Origin: a virus | DNA: 63,118 bases | Reading direction: 5' to 3' (one strand) | IMG/VR virus record: IMGVR_UViG_3300010042_000001 | Coordinates: 1-63,118 of that record | Shown: positions 1 through 7,757 of the stretch, piece after piece | How positions within the stretch are numbered: position 1 is the stretch's first letter | Layout: each line of letters opens with the position of its first letter | The notes under the pieces: model-generated | The model's input: only the letters and a program-made list of their open reading frames with translations | Database searches by the model: none | Told to the model about the DNA's origin: nothing | Position numbers and translations under genes: made by a program

Positions 1-68
1 CGGCAGGATTTGAACCTGCGACCCTCTGCTCCCAAAGCAGTAGCGCTGCCAGACTGCGCCACATTCCG
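1..68 (-). tRNA. tRNA-Pro(UGG), 5' part only (end-repeat copy)
   Basis: This is the minus-strand 5' portion of the tRNA that is complete at 62987-63063. It includes the C1-G72 acceptor strand, the GCGC D-stem and the anticodon loop. It appears here only because the window ends overlap, so it is not a second gene. Confidence 0.85.
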
Positions 69-123
69 AAATCGCCGATGGGCACAGTCATCTGTTTCCA
101 GAGGCACAGGCCAGGTGCAAACA
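1..123. repeat. Terminal direct repeat, left copy
   Basis: Bases 1-123 are identical to 62996-63118. The repeat cuts through tRNA-Pro, and an RNA operon reads across the join. I therefore read it as the overlap of a closed circular assembly, not as a biological terminal repeat; a lambda-type terminase also argues for cos packaging. The unique genome is about 62,995 bp. Confidence 0.9.
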
Positions 124-230
124 GCCGTTGCTCGCGAACAAGCTAAGGGCCCACCGACTGGCAAGGTGTCACAGGCGCCAGCCGACTGACTTGTGTCGGT
201 GCGGGTCTGCGTACCCCTTGCTTGGAACCG
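69..230 (-). ncRNA. Structured 5' leader of the stable-RNA operon
   Basis: No convincing reading frame lies here. The inferred minus-strand transcript starts near 224 and folds into at least two hairpins. One has a 7-bp stem (CACCGAC 152-158 with GTCGGTG 195-201) enclosing TGGC/GCCA. The other has CTGTTT 92-97 with AAACAG 119-124 enclosing GCAC/GTGC. It is the 5' leader of tRNA-Pro; any separate function is unknown. Confidence 0.45.
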
Positions 231-258
231 AATATAGCACACGCTAAAAAGACGTCAA
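231..258 (-). promoter_or_regulatory. Sigma-70 promoter with operator, leftward (stable-RNA operon)
   Basis: On the minus strand TTGACG (258-253), a 16-bp spacer and TATATT (236-231) form a near-consensus promoter. The spacer and -10 hold a copy of the dispersed operator (TATAGCACACGCTAAA, 233-248). The promoter points away from terL towards tRNA-Pro, so it should drive the RNA genes independently of the late transcript. Confidence 0.75.
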
Positions 259-2429
259 CCCAAATTTGCCTGCGCGTGCCGTCTTTTTTTCCGTTGCGCC
301 GGCCGCAGAACGCGGACCTCGGTAGGTTCCTCGCGCGTGTTGGCCTGCAGCGCGCGGCGGTCGGCCCTGGAAACCACCAGGCTGTTGCAGTAGAGCGGCG
401 AGAGCTGCGGCGGCACCTTGTTCCAGTCCACAATCTTGTCCAGGCCCAGGTAGAGGTAGCCGGCGTGGGCCATGCGGCACAAGTCGAATGTCTCGTTGCG
501 CGAGCGCACCTTGCTCCAGATCCCGCTCGGGCTGCGCGTCTCGGCGTGCAGCTCGTCGAAAAACGCCACCGTGACCCAGCCGTTTGGCCACAGGGTCGGA
601 TGCTTCGCCTTGGGGAAGTGGATGTAGCCAGGGCCTGGCACATCGCGGCGTAGCCCGCTGTCCACGGCGTCCGAGAGCAGGTGCGGATTGCAGAGCTGCA
701 GCGGCACGTCGCCGGTCTTGTTGTTCTTGCCCCCCACCATGGTCTCTCGGACCACTGGCGCCTTGGGCTCGCTCCCGCCCTTGTACAGCATCACGCGGTT
801 GTGCAGCTTCTCGGCGCGCAGGCGACGATACCAGGCGTATGCGTTGTGCGATACGCCCTCGCCGCCGTTGGCCTTGCCCTCACCGCCGGTATCGACCACG
901 GTCATGAGTGGGTGCAGCTCGCGCTCGTCCTCGGGTGTGCGCCACGTGGCCCGAATCACCAGCTCGGTGATCTGGTCCCAGTCCTCGGCAAAACCGGCGG
1001 GGTCGATTGGTGCGAACTCCTGGCCAGAGCCAGGGCGCCGCGAGTCCTTGATCTCGAAGCGGTCGATGACCCAGCGCTCGCCGTAGGGCCCGACTGCCTG
1101 GATCTGCACCACGAACCGCGCATTGGACCCACCCTGCACGTCCACTGCCGCGATGATGCAGCGGGTTTCCGCCGGTGCGATGTACTGCGGGTATTCCTCC
1201 GCACGCTCGGCAGGGGTCTTTCCGTTGGTCTTGTTGTCGGCCAGGTGCCTTGGCATGTAGGGCATGCCTTGGTCGGTGTTGACCGTCTGCTTTAGCTTTT
1301 CTTCCGAGCCCGTCAGCGCGAATTCCTGGAGCCCGATCAGGTACTGCTCGATCAGCGATTGCCAGGACTGGTATGCAGCGGCCACGCCCCCGAGCCAGTA
1401 GCCCTGCATGGTCGATTGCCGGCTCTCCCCGTGCATGTTTCCTTCGTCGTCCACAGTGACGCCATCGGGCAACCAGACACCGCGCGAATTCATTTCCTTT
1501 TTGGCGCTCGGTTGGATGATGCAGCCGTGGACGGGGCACGTGATGCGCGCATAGTGCTTGGCCATCACCGGTGCGCTGATCGAGCGCGCGTCTCGCACCA
1601 GTTCCTCGAAGGACGGCATGCGGAACAGGTCCAGGCCAGGGGCCGCCTCGAAGTACGAGCCGCACTCGGGACAGCGCCAGTACCAGCGCTGGCGGTCGGT
1701 GCGGTTGTAGAGCGACAAGATCCCGCCGGTGGGTGGGGCCTCGTGCGCCGTGGCCGGCGTCCAGCCGAGCGAGATCAGCGGCTTGCCGGGGCTGGACTCG
1801 ACTAGGGTCATGCCGCGCGACATGAAGGTGGTTGTGCGCTTTTTGGCCAAGTCGAACAACGGGCCTTCGCCGTCCACGTTCTCCGCGTTGGCCATCCGGT
1901 CGATATCGGTGATGGCCACGTACCGGTAGGTCGAGCCGGAGACGTTGGAGACGGTCGGCCAGGCGATCCGCACCCACATGCCATGCCGGAACATTTTGTC
2001 GAACGTGTTGTCGTCCACGTCGCGCGCCGAGAGCATGGCCTTGACGTGCTCGCTGTGGCGCAGCGCGCTGTCGATATCGGTCTTGGAGAATTCCCGCGCC
2101 TTGTCCTTGTTCATCTGGATGAACAGCATGTTGCCGGGGTCGTTCACCACGTTGTGGCACATCCAGCCGACCAGCAGGCCGGCGGTCTTGCCTGTCCGTG
2201 CCGGCCCGACGAACACAGTGGCCTCGTGCAGCCGCGAGGCGAGCGAATTGAGGGGGGCGACCATGTAGGGCGTCGCGCTCGCGCTCCAGGCCGTGGCCGC
2301 ACCGCCGGTCTGCTTAATGATCAGGTTTTTGGCGGCCCCTTCGCTGATGGTCACTCGGTTGGGTGCCTTGAACGCTTCGTACCCGCTGCACACATCGCTC
2401 AGCGCGCGCCCGTAGTGCGACTGGTCCAT
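255..2429 (-). CDS. terL: Terminase large subunit, GpA family
   Basis: The ATPase-nuclease that cuts concatemeric DNA and drives it into the prohead through the portal. The protein has 724 residues, close to lambda gpA (641) and its relatives. Walker A is GPARTGKT at residues 75-82, and a Walker B-like segment ending ITDIDRM follows near 175. A CPEC...CPVHGC zinc-finger-like pair sits in the middle. The C-terminal nuclease half shows the AAVDVQGG and VVDTGG acidic motifs. It overlaps terS by one base (TAATG junction). The GpA family is associated with cos-type packaging; no cos site can be proven here. Confidence 0.93.
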   Translation of the reverse strand: MDQSHYGRALSDVCSGYEAFKAPNRVTISEGAAKNLIIKQTGGAATAWSASATPYMVAPLNSLASRLHEATVFVGPARTGKTAGLLVGWMCHNVVNDPGNMLFIQMNKDKAREFSKTDIDSALRHSEHVKAMLSARDVDDNTFDKMFRHGMWVRIAWPTVSNVSGSTYRYVAITDIDRMANAENVDGEGPLFDLAKKRTTTFMSRGMTLVESSPGKPLISLGWTPATAHEAPPTGGILSLYNRTDRQRWYWRCPECGSYFEAAPGLDLFRMPSFEELVRDARSISAPVMAKHYARITCPVHGCIIQPSAKKEMNSRGVWLPDGVTVDDEGNMHGESRQSTMQGYWLGGVAAAYQSWQSLIEQYLIGLQEFALTGSEEKLKQTVNTDQGMPYMPRHLADNKTNGKTPAERAEEYPQYIAPAETRCIIAAVDVQGGSNARFVVQIQAVGPYGERWVIDRFEIKDSRRPGSGQEFAPIDPAGFAEDWDQITELVIRATWRTPEDERELHPLMTVVDTGGEGKANGGEGVSHNAYAWYRRLRAEKLHNRVMLYKGGSEPKAPVVRETMVGGKNNKTGDVPLQLCNPHLLSDAVDSGLRRDVPGPGYIHFPKAKHPTLWPNGWVTVAFFDELHAETRSPSGIWSKVRSRNETFDLCRMAHAGYLYLGLDKIVDWNKVPPQLSPLYCNSLVVSRADRRALQANTREEPTEVRVLRPAQRKKRRHAQANLG

Positions 2430-2890
2430 TATTTGCCCTTGCCTTTTTCTGGCTCGTCGGTCACGAACATTTCTAGTTCGTTGGCCAAAGTGGTCAGCGC
2501 TTCGTTAATCGACTCTTCGATTTTCACCAAAACCGCCGGGTCCAGGCCAAACTCCTTTTCCAGAATATCCGGGATCTGGCGAATATGGCTGGCCACGCTC
2601 GCGAGCGCTTCGGCCGATGCCTCCCGGTACGCTGACCGAGAGAGGTATTCCCCGCTGTCGATCTGGAATCTCAGTTCGGCGTTTTTGGCGTCGGCCTGCG
2701 CCTTGGCCAGCTTCGCGTCCGACAGTTCAATGGCCCGCTTCGTGGCCTCGGATAGGTGGGGCGCATCTGGGCTATCGGCCTGGCTCCGATCCTTGGGCGA
2801 ATATCCCGGTTTGCGGCCAGCGCCCTCCCGCCGCCCGCCTTTATTCGGTCGCAAAGTGCCATCGGTCTGGAGTTCAAAGTCAGCATTCAT
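2429..2890 (-). CDS. terS: Terminase small subunit
   Basis: DNA-recognition subunit paired with the large terminase downstream. The N-terminus carries a basic RREGAGRKPG segment typical of small terminases, followed by a helical, alanine-rich domain and an acidic/lysine tail. I start at 2890 because a GAGG lies about 12 bases upstream. An earlier in-frame ATG at 2908 has no ribosome-binding site and overlaps the operator copy at 2908-2923. Family assignment rests on position and the N-terminal motif. Confidence 0.8.
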   Translation of the reverse strand: MNADFELQTDGTLRPNKGGRREGAGRKPGYSPKDRSQADSPDAPHLSEATKRAIELSDAKLAKAQADAKNAELRFQIDSGEYLSRSAYREASAEALASVASHIRQIPDILEKEFGLDPAVLVKIEESINEALTTLANELEMFVTDEPEKGKGK

Positions 2891-2907
2891 ACCTGCATTA
2901 TTCCTCA

Positions 2908-2923
2908 TTTAGCGATTGCTATG
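2908..2923 (-). promoter_or_regulatory. Operator copy upstream of terS
   Basis: TTTAGCGATTGCTATG on the plus strand matches the dispersed dyad found at promoters elsewhere. It sits just before the chosen terS start. I see no strong -35/-10 pair around it. A partial match to the late-promoter box (CGGACGATT, 2969-2977) lies upstream without the usual spacing. Confidence 0.5.
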
Positions 2924-3362
2924 TAAGACATAGGCATCTGTGACCTGGATGTAGGTAATCCGGTGTAACGGACGATTATCAATGACAAAAAAGTTCGGAA
3001 TAAGCGTTCACCGCGCTCATTGTCACCCGCACGTCTATGAACTCCACAGGGGCCCCCGGAATTAATTAAATCCCGCGCGTGAACAGGATTGCTGTGGCTT
3101 GAGCTGTAACGCAACACACAACACATACACACAACAGAGTCTGCGCTGTGACGCATGGCCGGCTGTTGTTAGTTGTGCATAGCGTTACAACACACCGTGC
3201 ATACGCTGGTCTGTGCATGGTGTGTTGCGTGTTCATGCTCATTAGACGCACTGTGTACATGCATGCGCTACACGCCAGGTAGAGGTGGCCATGACCTGCC
3301 CTGTAGTGTGTGTTGTTACATGTAGCGTTACAATTTATTTTCAGCATGGTGCATGAAACCTA
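2924..3362. promoter_or_regulatory. Non-coding control region with 9-bp repeats (possible cos or origin)
   Basis: About 440 bp with no believable gene. It contains TAGCGTTAC at 3180-3188 and 3323-3331; the inverted form GTAACGCTA is at 3378-3386 just beyond. It also holds long TG/CA-rich tracts (about 3111-3135, 3220-3240, 3305-3320) and a GC-rich stretch GGGGCCCCCGG followed by AATTAATTAA near 3050-3070. The position between terS and the early genes is where lambda-type phages keep cos. The repeats could instead be operators or iterons. Confidence 0.5.
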
Positions 3363-3390
3363 TTGACAGTGGATGCAGTAACGCTACAAT
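3363..3390 (+). promoter_or_regulatory. Strong early promoter, rightward
   Basis: TTGACA (3363-3368), a 16-bp spacer and TACAAT (3385-3390) make a near-perfect sigma-70 promoter. Its spacer and -10 contain the third 9-bp repeat, GTAACGCTA. The ribosome-binding site AGGAG of the first gene follows at 3413. It should fire immediately after infection using host polymerase alone. Confidence 0.85.
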
Positions 3391-3425
3391 CAACACATCG
3401 CAACAGACAAACAGGAGCTGACACC

Positions 3426-3584
3426 ATGTACCGCAACGAACACACTGCCAACGAAGCCCTTGCCACTATGGCCACAGAGCGGGCCCGTTGGGCTGCAGCA
3501 CTGGCCGCACCTGCCAGCCGCACGGCACGCACCGTGCACAAGAAAATGGGTTTTATCGCCCGCATCGTGGCTTTGTTCGCATAA
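3426..3584 (+). CDS. Small early protein, unknown
   Basis: First gene after the early promoter, 52 residues, with AGGAG placed 8 bases before the ATG. It has an alanine-rich helical middle and a hydrophobic end (FIARIVALFA) that might touch the membrane. An in-frame ATG at 3363 falls inside the promoter and is rejected. No family recognised. Confidence 0.65.
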   Translation: MYRNEHTANEALATMATERARWAAALAAPASRTARTVHKKMGFIARIVALFA

Positions 3585-3594
3585 GGGGCGAGTA

Positions 3595-3813
3595 ATGAAC
3601 ACAGCTCAAATTGAAGCGCTTGTAGTAGCAGATTCGCACCTCGCAAGTGTAGGTCTGTTGTCCTACGCCCAGTTACTTGAATTGTTGAATGACGCAGCCC
3701 GATTGGGTTTGACGTTCGATATTGGTAGCGCGTATATCCGCCGGTGCTATATCGACGAACAAACGGCCCTTTGCGCCCGCATAGCGGCTGCGAATGGCAA
3801 TGTGAAACCCTGA
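3595..3813 (+). CDS. Small early protein, unknown
   Basis: 72 residues. AGGGGCGAG lies directly before the ATG at 3595, 10 bases after the preceding stop. The predicted fold is mostly helical with a leucine-rich stretch (SYAQLLELLNDAARLGL) and two cysteines near the end. Same AT-richer base composition as its neighbours. Function unknown. Confidence 0.65.
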   Translation: MNTAQIEALVVADSHLASVGLLSYAQLLELLNDAARLGLTFDIGSAYIRRCYIDEQTALCARIAAANGNVKP

Positions 3814-3826
3814 GCAGGAATAAACC

Positions 3827-4021
3827 ATGCTTACCCTCTCTGCCCTGCTTTCCATCGTTCTGCAGTTCTATCCCTCTGCTCAAGTCGAATATGTGCCTGT
3901 TGGTAATATGGCCTATGCGTCTGATTGCATTATGCAATCCGCTACTGATGGTGTTTTGCTGTACTGCTTTGCAGACAACAAAGCCGTTGTTATGGCGACG
4001 AACGAAAAAGACTTTCTTTAA
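3827..4021 (+). CDS. Small early protein, possible signal or membrane N-terminus
   Basis: 64 residues, with AGGA 8 bases upstream of the ATG. The first 15 residues (MLTLSALLSIVLQFY) are hydrophobic, suggesting a signal anchor, and the rest is soluble with two cysteines. It is part of the early run 3426-6847. Function unknown. Confidence 0.6.
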   Translation: MLTLSALLSIVLQFYPSAQVEYVPVGNMAYASDCIMQSATDGVLLYCFADNKAVVMATNEKDFL

Positions 4022-4049
4022 TCCCTCTATTCTCGATAGGAGCTGAACC

Positions 4050-4475
4050 ATGCAAGCCATTCGCACAAAGTACATTGGCCCCTCGAATTTCAAGGGTTCA
4101 CGCATACAAGCCAAATGTGAAGCAAAAACGATTTACGTTTCTTATGACCATGCGCTGAACATCGACGAAAACCACAAAGCCGCGTGCACTGCGCTTTTGT
4201 CAGCCATGGGTTGGAATACTGATGGCTATGGCGATATGGTAGGGGGTGTTTTCGATAACTGCCATTATTGGGTTTTCGACGATAAGCGCCTTAAAGCCAT
4301 CGACGAATGGGTGAAACTGACCCGTAAAGCTACGCCTACCGGTAATCCATGGTGTAAACCGGAGTTTCGTGCATTGGTCGAATGCGTGGCCCGTTCACAG
4401 GGTTTTTATGGCACCGCTTTCGAGTGGTCAGATATTCGGGATGCTTCGCCTAAGTGGGGTACACCGAATGCCTAA
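4050..4475 (+). CDS. Conserved phage/plasmid-type protein of unknown function
   Basis: 141 residues; AGGAG precedes the ATG with normal spacing. The N-terminus (AIRTKYIGPSNFKGSRI...) with a basic patch, a central ALNIDENHKAACTALLSAMGW segment and a VGG...WVF stretch follow a pattern I associate with a small accessory-protein family of phages and plasmids. This is recall, not a search. No catalytic motif is visible. It overlaps the next gene by 8 bases. Confidence 0.7.
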   Translation: MQAIRTKYIGPSNFKGSRIQAKCEAKTIYVSYDHALNIDENHKAACTALLSAMGWNTDGYGDMVGGVFDNCHYWVFDDKRLKAIDEWVKLTRKATPTGNPWCKPEFRALVECVARSQGFYGTAFEWSDIRDASPKWGTPNA

Positions 4476-4695
4476 CCGAATTTATCCTGTTTCTTTCGGT
4501 TTTAATATCTCGGTAGAAATTATCCGAAACCTCGAAACCGACAATGCAAAGGTCGTTATCCATTCGCCTATGTACAGGAACAAACAAAGCGCAATGCCGC
4601 ATTCGTACAAAGCAAGCCAATATTCTGATTGTGAGATTTTGCGTGACTCGGATTTTATCCGGGTTATGGCTGGAAAATTTCCAGCGGTAAAGTAA
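4468..4695 (+). CDS. Small early protein, unknown
   Basis: 75 residues. The ATG at 4468 lies inside the end of the preceding gene, with GGGGT 7 bases upstream, so translation is probably coupled. The composition (PVSFGFNISVEII...KVVIHS) suggests a small beta-rich domain. No family recognised. Confidence 0.6.
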   Translation: MPNRIYPVSFGFNISVEIIRNLETDNAKVVIHSPMYRNKQSAMPHSYKASQYSDCEILRDSDFIRVMAGKFPAVK

Positions 4696-4765
4696 CCACT
4701 GATAGGCGTAGAACCCTGCGCCTATTGTTGGGAATTTTCCCTAGTTGAAACGAATGGAGTTGATT

Positions 4766-5083
4766 ATGAAAATTGTTCTTGAACGCCACCGCTTCGCCCC
4801 GGAATTGAACAAAGCCTATGTTGGCCCATCGCGTGTTTGCGTGCCTGCACCCGGTTGCACAACTATCCGCGCCGTGCGCGAAAAACTGTTTGCCCCGTTG
4901 AAATATCGCGGTCGATTTGTGACTCTCCGGGCGGAAAATACGCCGGGTAATAGGGGTTGCAACGAAACCCGCACCGGTTTTTGCAACAATATTCGCTCCC
5001 TGTCTGGCGCATTGGTGCTTTTCCGCAATCGCCACAATCTGCCCGGTTGCGTGCATACCGTTAACACTCGATTGATTGGGTAA
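4766..5083 (+). CDS. Small basic early protein, unknown
   Basis: 105 residues, basic, with five cysteines spread through it. I start at the ATG at 4766 with GGAG 7 bases upstream, instead of the in-frame ATG at 4745, which lacks a site. The charge suggests nucleic-acid contact, but no known fold is evident. Confidence 0.6.
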   Translation: MKIVLERHRFAPELNKAYVGPSRVCVPAPGCTTIRAVREKLFAPLKYRGRFVTLRAENTPGNRGCNETRTGFCNNIRSLSGALVLFRNRHNLPGCVHTVNTRLIG

Positions 5084-5086
5084 GCT

Positions 5087-5197
5087 GTGGCCCACCAACA
5101 AACCATTAGCCGCCGTGTTTTCTATGCCCTTGGGGGCCTTGAAAATCCTGCACTGTATCGCAAGGGCAACCGCTTTTATATTCGAGGTGTGGCATGA
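5087..5197 (+). CDS. 36-residue early protein
   Basis: GTG start with GGG a few bases upstream; the stop overlaps the next ATG (ATGA). The sequence carries RRVFYALGGL, NPALYRKGNR and FYIRGV, a compact aromatic/basic pattern I have seen in tiny phage proteins. The tight coupling on its downstream side supports it being real. Function unknown. Confidence 0.55.
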   Translation: MAHQQTISRRVFYALGGLENPALYRKGNRFYIRGVA

Positions 5198-5604
5198 AAA
5201 AGACCGATTTTGAGTGGCAACAAGAATGCAAGTTTATCGATTCGTTGGTTGATAAAAAAGGCGTGGTTCCGAATATGAACAACGACACACCTACTTTCAT
5301 TCGCTATTGCGAAATGCAACGTGATGCTGCGGGGCGTGACGGCCAATTTGATGCATCGACGTCAATTCAGCACGTTATCGACGATATGCAAGACTACGCG
5401 CAATCGGTCGATACCGGCTATCTGCACCATGGCAAAGGAACAGCGGGCCCGTTTCGCACTGAATCGGTGAAACTCCGGCACGAAGCGCCTGACAATTGGT
5501 TTGCCCGATTTGAAGGCAAATGGCGCAAGGTTAACGTACAGGTAAATCGTACGTTTATCGTGTTCCAAGGCGAAAAGATCGATATTCAAATTTGGGGAGT
5601 CTGA
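5194..5604 (+). CDS. Early protein, unknown
   Basis: 136 residues, starting in the ATGA overlap with the preceding mini-gene. Acidic N-terminal half and a C-terminal half rich in beta-formers (FEGKWRKVNVQVNRTFIVFQ). No enzyme motif seen. Part of the contiguous early transcript from 3363-3390. Confidence 0.65.
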   Translation: MKKTDFEWQQECKFIDSLVDKKGVVPNMNNDTPTFIRYCEMQRDAAGRDGQFDASTSIQHVIDDMQDYAQSVDTGYLHHGKGTAGPFRTESVKLRHEAPDNWFARFEGKWRKVNVQVNRTFIVFQGEKIDIQIWGV

Positions 5605-5606
5605 AA

Positions 5607-5945
5607 ATGGACCGTTTCGCAATTTGCCAAGCGTACGCACAACTTGAGTCTGATTACAACGTTGGCGGTATTCTACGGGAACGCCCTAGTAACCAAAGGC
5701 GCAGAGAATCTATCGGTTGCCAGTTGTCACGCATGAGCTTTTCAAACCCGCATGGTTGGATCGATATCGAGGCGGAACTAGATGAAAACGCTGATCACAG
5801 CGACGACGATATACGCGAAGTTTACATGCGTGCCGTACTGCGTTGGAATTTGCCAATCGATGCGGGTTTGTTGTCGGCCATGCGCCGTTTCTTTGCACCT
5901 GAATTTCTGGCAAAGTATCCGCAAACACAAGGTGTGTCGGCATGA
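5607..5945 (+). CDS. Early protein, unknown
   Basis: 112 residues; GGGGAGT lies 6 bases before the chosen ATG at 5607. Strongly acidic in the middle (DIEAELDENADHSDDD) and helical at the end. Overlaps the next gene by ATGA. No family recognised. Confidence 0.65.
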   Translation: MDRFAICQAYAQLESDYNVGGILRERPSNQRRRESIGCQLSRMSFSNPHGWIDIEAELDENADHSDDDIREVYMRAVLRWNLPIDAGLLSAMRRFFAPEFLAKYPQTQGVSA

Positions 5946-6133
5946 ACTACCGTCACCCAACATCAAAGCGCCGTGCTGTGGTTTATCACGTGTACGGGAC
6001 TAAATCGGCCCATGGGGTCCAATTTTTCAATTACCGCCAGCGCGTGCCCTACTTGGATTCGACATACGCAAGCAAAGCGGATGCGCTGGGCCATCTTGCT
6101 GCACTGGGTTATTCAATCGAGGGGAAAGCATGA
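5942..6133 (+). CDS. Small early protein, unknown
   Basis: 63 residues, basic N-terminus (HPTSKRRAVVYHVYG) and an alanine-rich end. It overlaps both neighbours by ATGA, so it is probably translated in a coupled series. Function unknown. Confidence 0.6.
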   Translation: MNYRHPTSKRRAVVYHVYGTKSAHGVQFFNYRQRVPYLDSTYASKADALGHLAALGYSIEGKA

Positions 6134-6273
6134 GAAAAGAATTCATCAAGTGCGCCAGTCGCACCACTGCGCGGCGCCGTGCTCCTTGGGCTGCGGCCAC
6201 TATCCAATGCGAAGACGGTTTTATGGTTTTCGAATGCGTCAACGAGGCGCGAATTTTCAGGGGGCAGAAATGA
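6130..6273 (+). CDS. 47-residue basic early protein
   Basis: A short frame with overlapping stop/start codons on both sides (ATGA at 6130 and at 6270). Sequence highlights: RTTARRRAPWAAATIQC and three cysteines. The double overlap within a coupled gene run is the main support. Confidence 0.55.
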   Translation: MRKEFIKCASRTTARRRAPWAAATIQCEDGFMVFECVNEARIFRGQK

Positions 6274-6638
6274 ACGCCGAAATCCATCCTATCGGTTCTA
6301 TCGTCCTGTCCGTTGCGGGTGAGCAGGATTGCGACGAACAAGACAACGAACGCAGCACGGGCCCGCGCGCATGGGGTTACATAGAGGATCATTTCCCGGA
6401 ATCCGGTTATTCGGTCGTTTTCCGTTTTGGTGTCGCGGTATTTATCACCCATGCGGAACTGGCCGATAGCCGCGCCTACGCGGTTGTTACCCCCGCTGTA
6501 ATGGCTGGCCGGTTGCGCGATATGCAATCCATCGAAAATGAAATTTGGGAAAAGGAGCGTTGCCCCACGGGCGACGATTACAACGATGTTGCCGGGATTT
6601 TTGGCGTCAATCCGGTAACTAGGGGAGTGCCAGCGTGA
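6270..6638 (+). CDS. Early protein, unknown
   Basis: 122 residues, acidic N-terminus (EQDCDEQDNERS) then a FRFGVAVFITHAELADSRAY segment. The ATG at 6270 is coupled to the gene before, and the stop overlaps the GTG start of the gene after. No recognised family. Confidence 0.65.
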   Translation: MNAEIHPIGSIVLSVAGEQDCDEQDNERSTGPRAWGYIEDHFPESGYSVVFRFGVAVFITHAELADSRAYAVVTPAVMAGRLRDMQSIENEIWEKERCPTGDDYNDVAGIFGVNPVTRGVPA

Positions 6639-6847
6639 GAAAAGCCGACTATGCAACCCTTGCCCAATTGATTCAGCAAGAACACGCCCACGCGCGTAAG
6701 TGTGTCGCCGAATCGTGGCGCCCACCTGAAACCCTTGCAAATTTCGAGGGTCAATCTCATGCGCTGGAATGGCTTGCAAAAGAATTCGCAAAATCGGCCA
6801 GCGTCAACCCTGCCGAATTCCTGAAAGCCTGCGGAATCGATCCGTAA
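6635..6847 (+). CDS. Small helical early protein
   Basis: 70 residues from a GTG start overlapping the preceding stop. Helical, with a QLIQQEHAHARKCVAESW stretch and a charged middle. Last gene before the strong terminator at 6891-6948. Function unknown. Confidence 0.6.
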   Translation: MRKADYATLAQLIQQEHAHARKCVAESWRPPETLANFEGQSHALEWLAKEFAKSASVNPAEFLKACGIDP

Positions 6848-6890
6848 AACCGTTTTCGCCACGTGCCACCGGCCGCACGATAAAAAGCCG

Positions 6891-6948
6891 AAAAGCCTAG
6901 GGGCTGCAAACCATCTTCACCGGTGGAATGCAGCCCCTAGGCTTTTTG
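6891..6948 (+). terminator. Perfect-stem Rho-independent terminator
   Basis: AAAAGCCTAGGGGCTGCA (6891-6908) pairs with its exact complement ending in a run of T at 6946: an 18-bp stem around a loop of about 20 bases. The A-run on the 5' side makes it able to act in both directions. It closes the early run, yet two more rightward genes follow. Confidence 0.9.
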
Positions 6949-6978
6949 CGTTTCCGATACACAAAGGAGGTCCACACC

Positions 6979-7275
6979 ATGCCCCGCTATGTCCTGTTTC
7001 CCGGCCCCGTGCGCAGCGCCTACGATGGCCAATCGCACAACGTCAACCCGGCAATGCTGCGCTTTCTGTACCGCGTGCCTATCGATGCGCCTTGGATCGA
7101 TGCATGCCGGCCACTGGGGCCGGGGCAAGCCCCCTATGTGCCGCATCCCGACGATATCGAATGCAGGCCGCGTGCGGATGGCCTGTACCCGCGAATGAGC
7201 ATCCACAGTGCGCAGCCTGCACAGGGTTTCGAGCGTTTCCGGGCGGCCTATCAAGGGGTGCACCATGGCCGATAA
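6979..7275 (+). CDS. Unknown protein after the terminator
   Basis: 98 residues, with a full AGGAGGT ribosome-binding site 8 bases before the ATG. Proline- and aromatic-rich (FLYRVPIDAPWIDACRPLGPG). It is GC-richer than the genes left of the terminator. No promoter is obvious between 6949 and 6978, so expression may need read-through. Function unknown. Confidence 0.6.
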   Translation: MPRYVLFPGPVRSAYDGQSHNVNPAMLRFLYRVPIDAPWIDACRPLGPGQAPYVPHPDDIECRPRADGLYPRMSIHSAQPAQGFERFRAAYQGVHHGR

Positions 7276-7528
7276 CCTGCCCCGCTTGCGCCGCGTTCAG
7301 GTGCATTGCAATCCGCCACTAGTCGGGCTCCATGCGGGCGCCTACCACGTGGTGTACAGCTACTGGGTGTGGGAGTGCATCACCACTGGGCCCGATGCGC
7401 AGCCATGGCAACGCGGCAGGGCCCAGACGCCAGAAAAAGCCTACCGGGTACTGCAAAAGAAACTGGCGATGGCTGCGCGGCAGGACGAACGGGCGCAGCG
7501 CCGTGCACGAGCTGGCCTTGAAAGCTAA
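7265..7528 (+). CDS. Small basic protein, unknown
   Basis: 87 residues; AGGGGTG precedes the ATG, which overlaps the preceding gene by 11 bases. The C-terminal half is helical and basic (KAYRVLQKKLAMAARQDERAQRRARAG), suggesting nucleic-acid or protein contact. Last rightward gene before the convergent gap 7529-7757, where I see only a weak GCACC/GGTGC hairpin near 7590-7606. Confidence 0.6.
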   Translation: MADNLPRLRRVQVHCNPPLVGLHAGAYHVVYSYWVWECITTGPDAQPWQRGRAQTPEKAYRVLQKKLAMAARQDERAQRRARAGLES

Positions 7529-7757
7529 TCCACCGATTGAGCGGAGCGCCACATTTTCGGCGGATGAAAAAACAGGGGCCTGGATTTTGGGAGCACCTGC
7601 GCCTGGTGCATAAAATTTACAGGTCCGTAAAAACGTCACGCACACCAAACGCGAATTCGCGCTCTGGCTGTGAAAAGACCCCGTGGGGTGGGAGGGGGCG
7701 CCCATCCAAAAATGAAATCGGCTGGCCCTGCCGACCCCACCCCCGCCCATCCGATTT

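Noticed and set aside
1-123. Biological direct terminal repeat (DTR phage)
   Set aside because: A 123-bp identical overlap through a tRNA and a lambda-type terminase fit a circular-assembly overlap better; true DTRs are usually longer. Read-end mapping would decide.
3066-3347. Minus-strand frame in the control region
   Set aside because: Its protein is made of C/T/V-rich runs from TG/CA tracts, with no start site; the DNA is better explained as control region.
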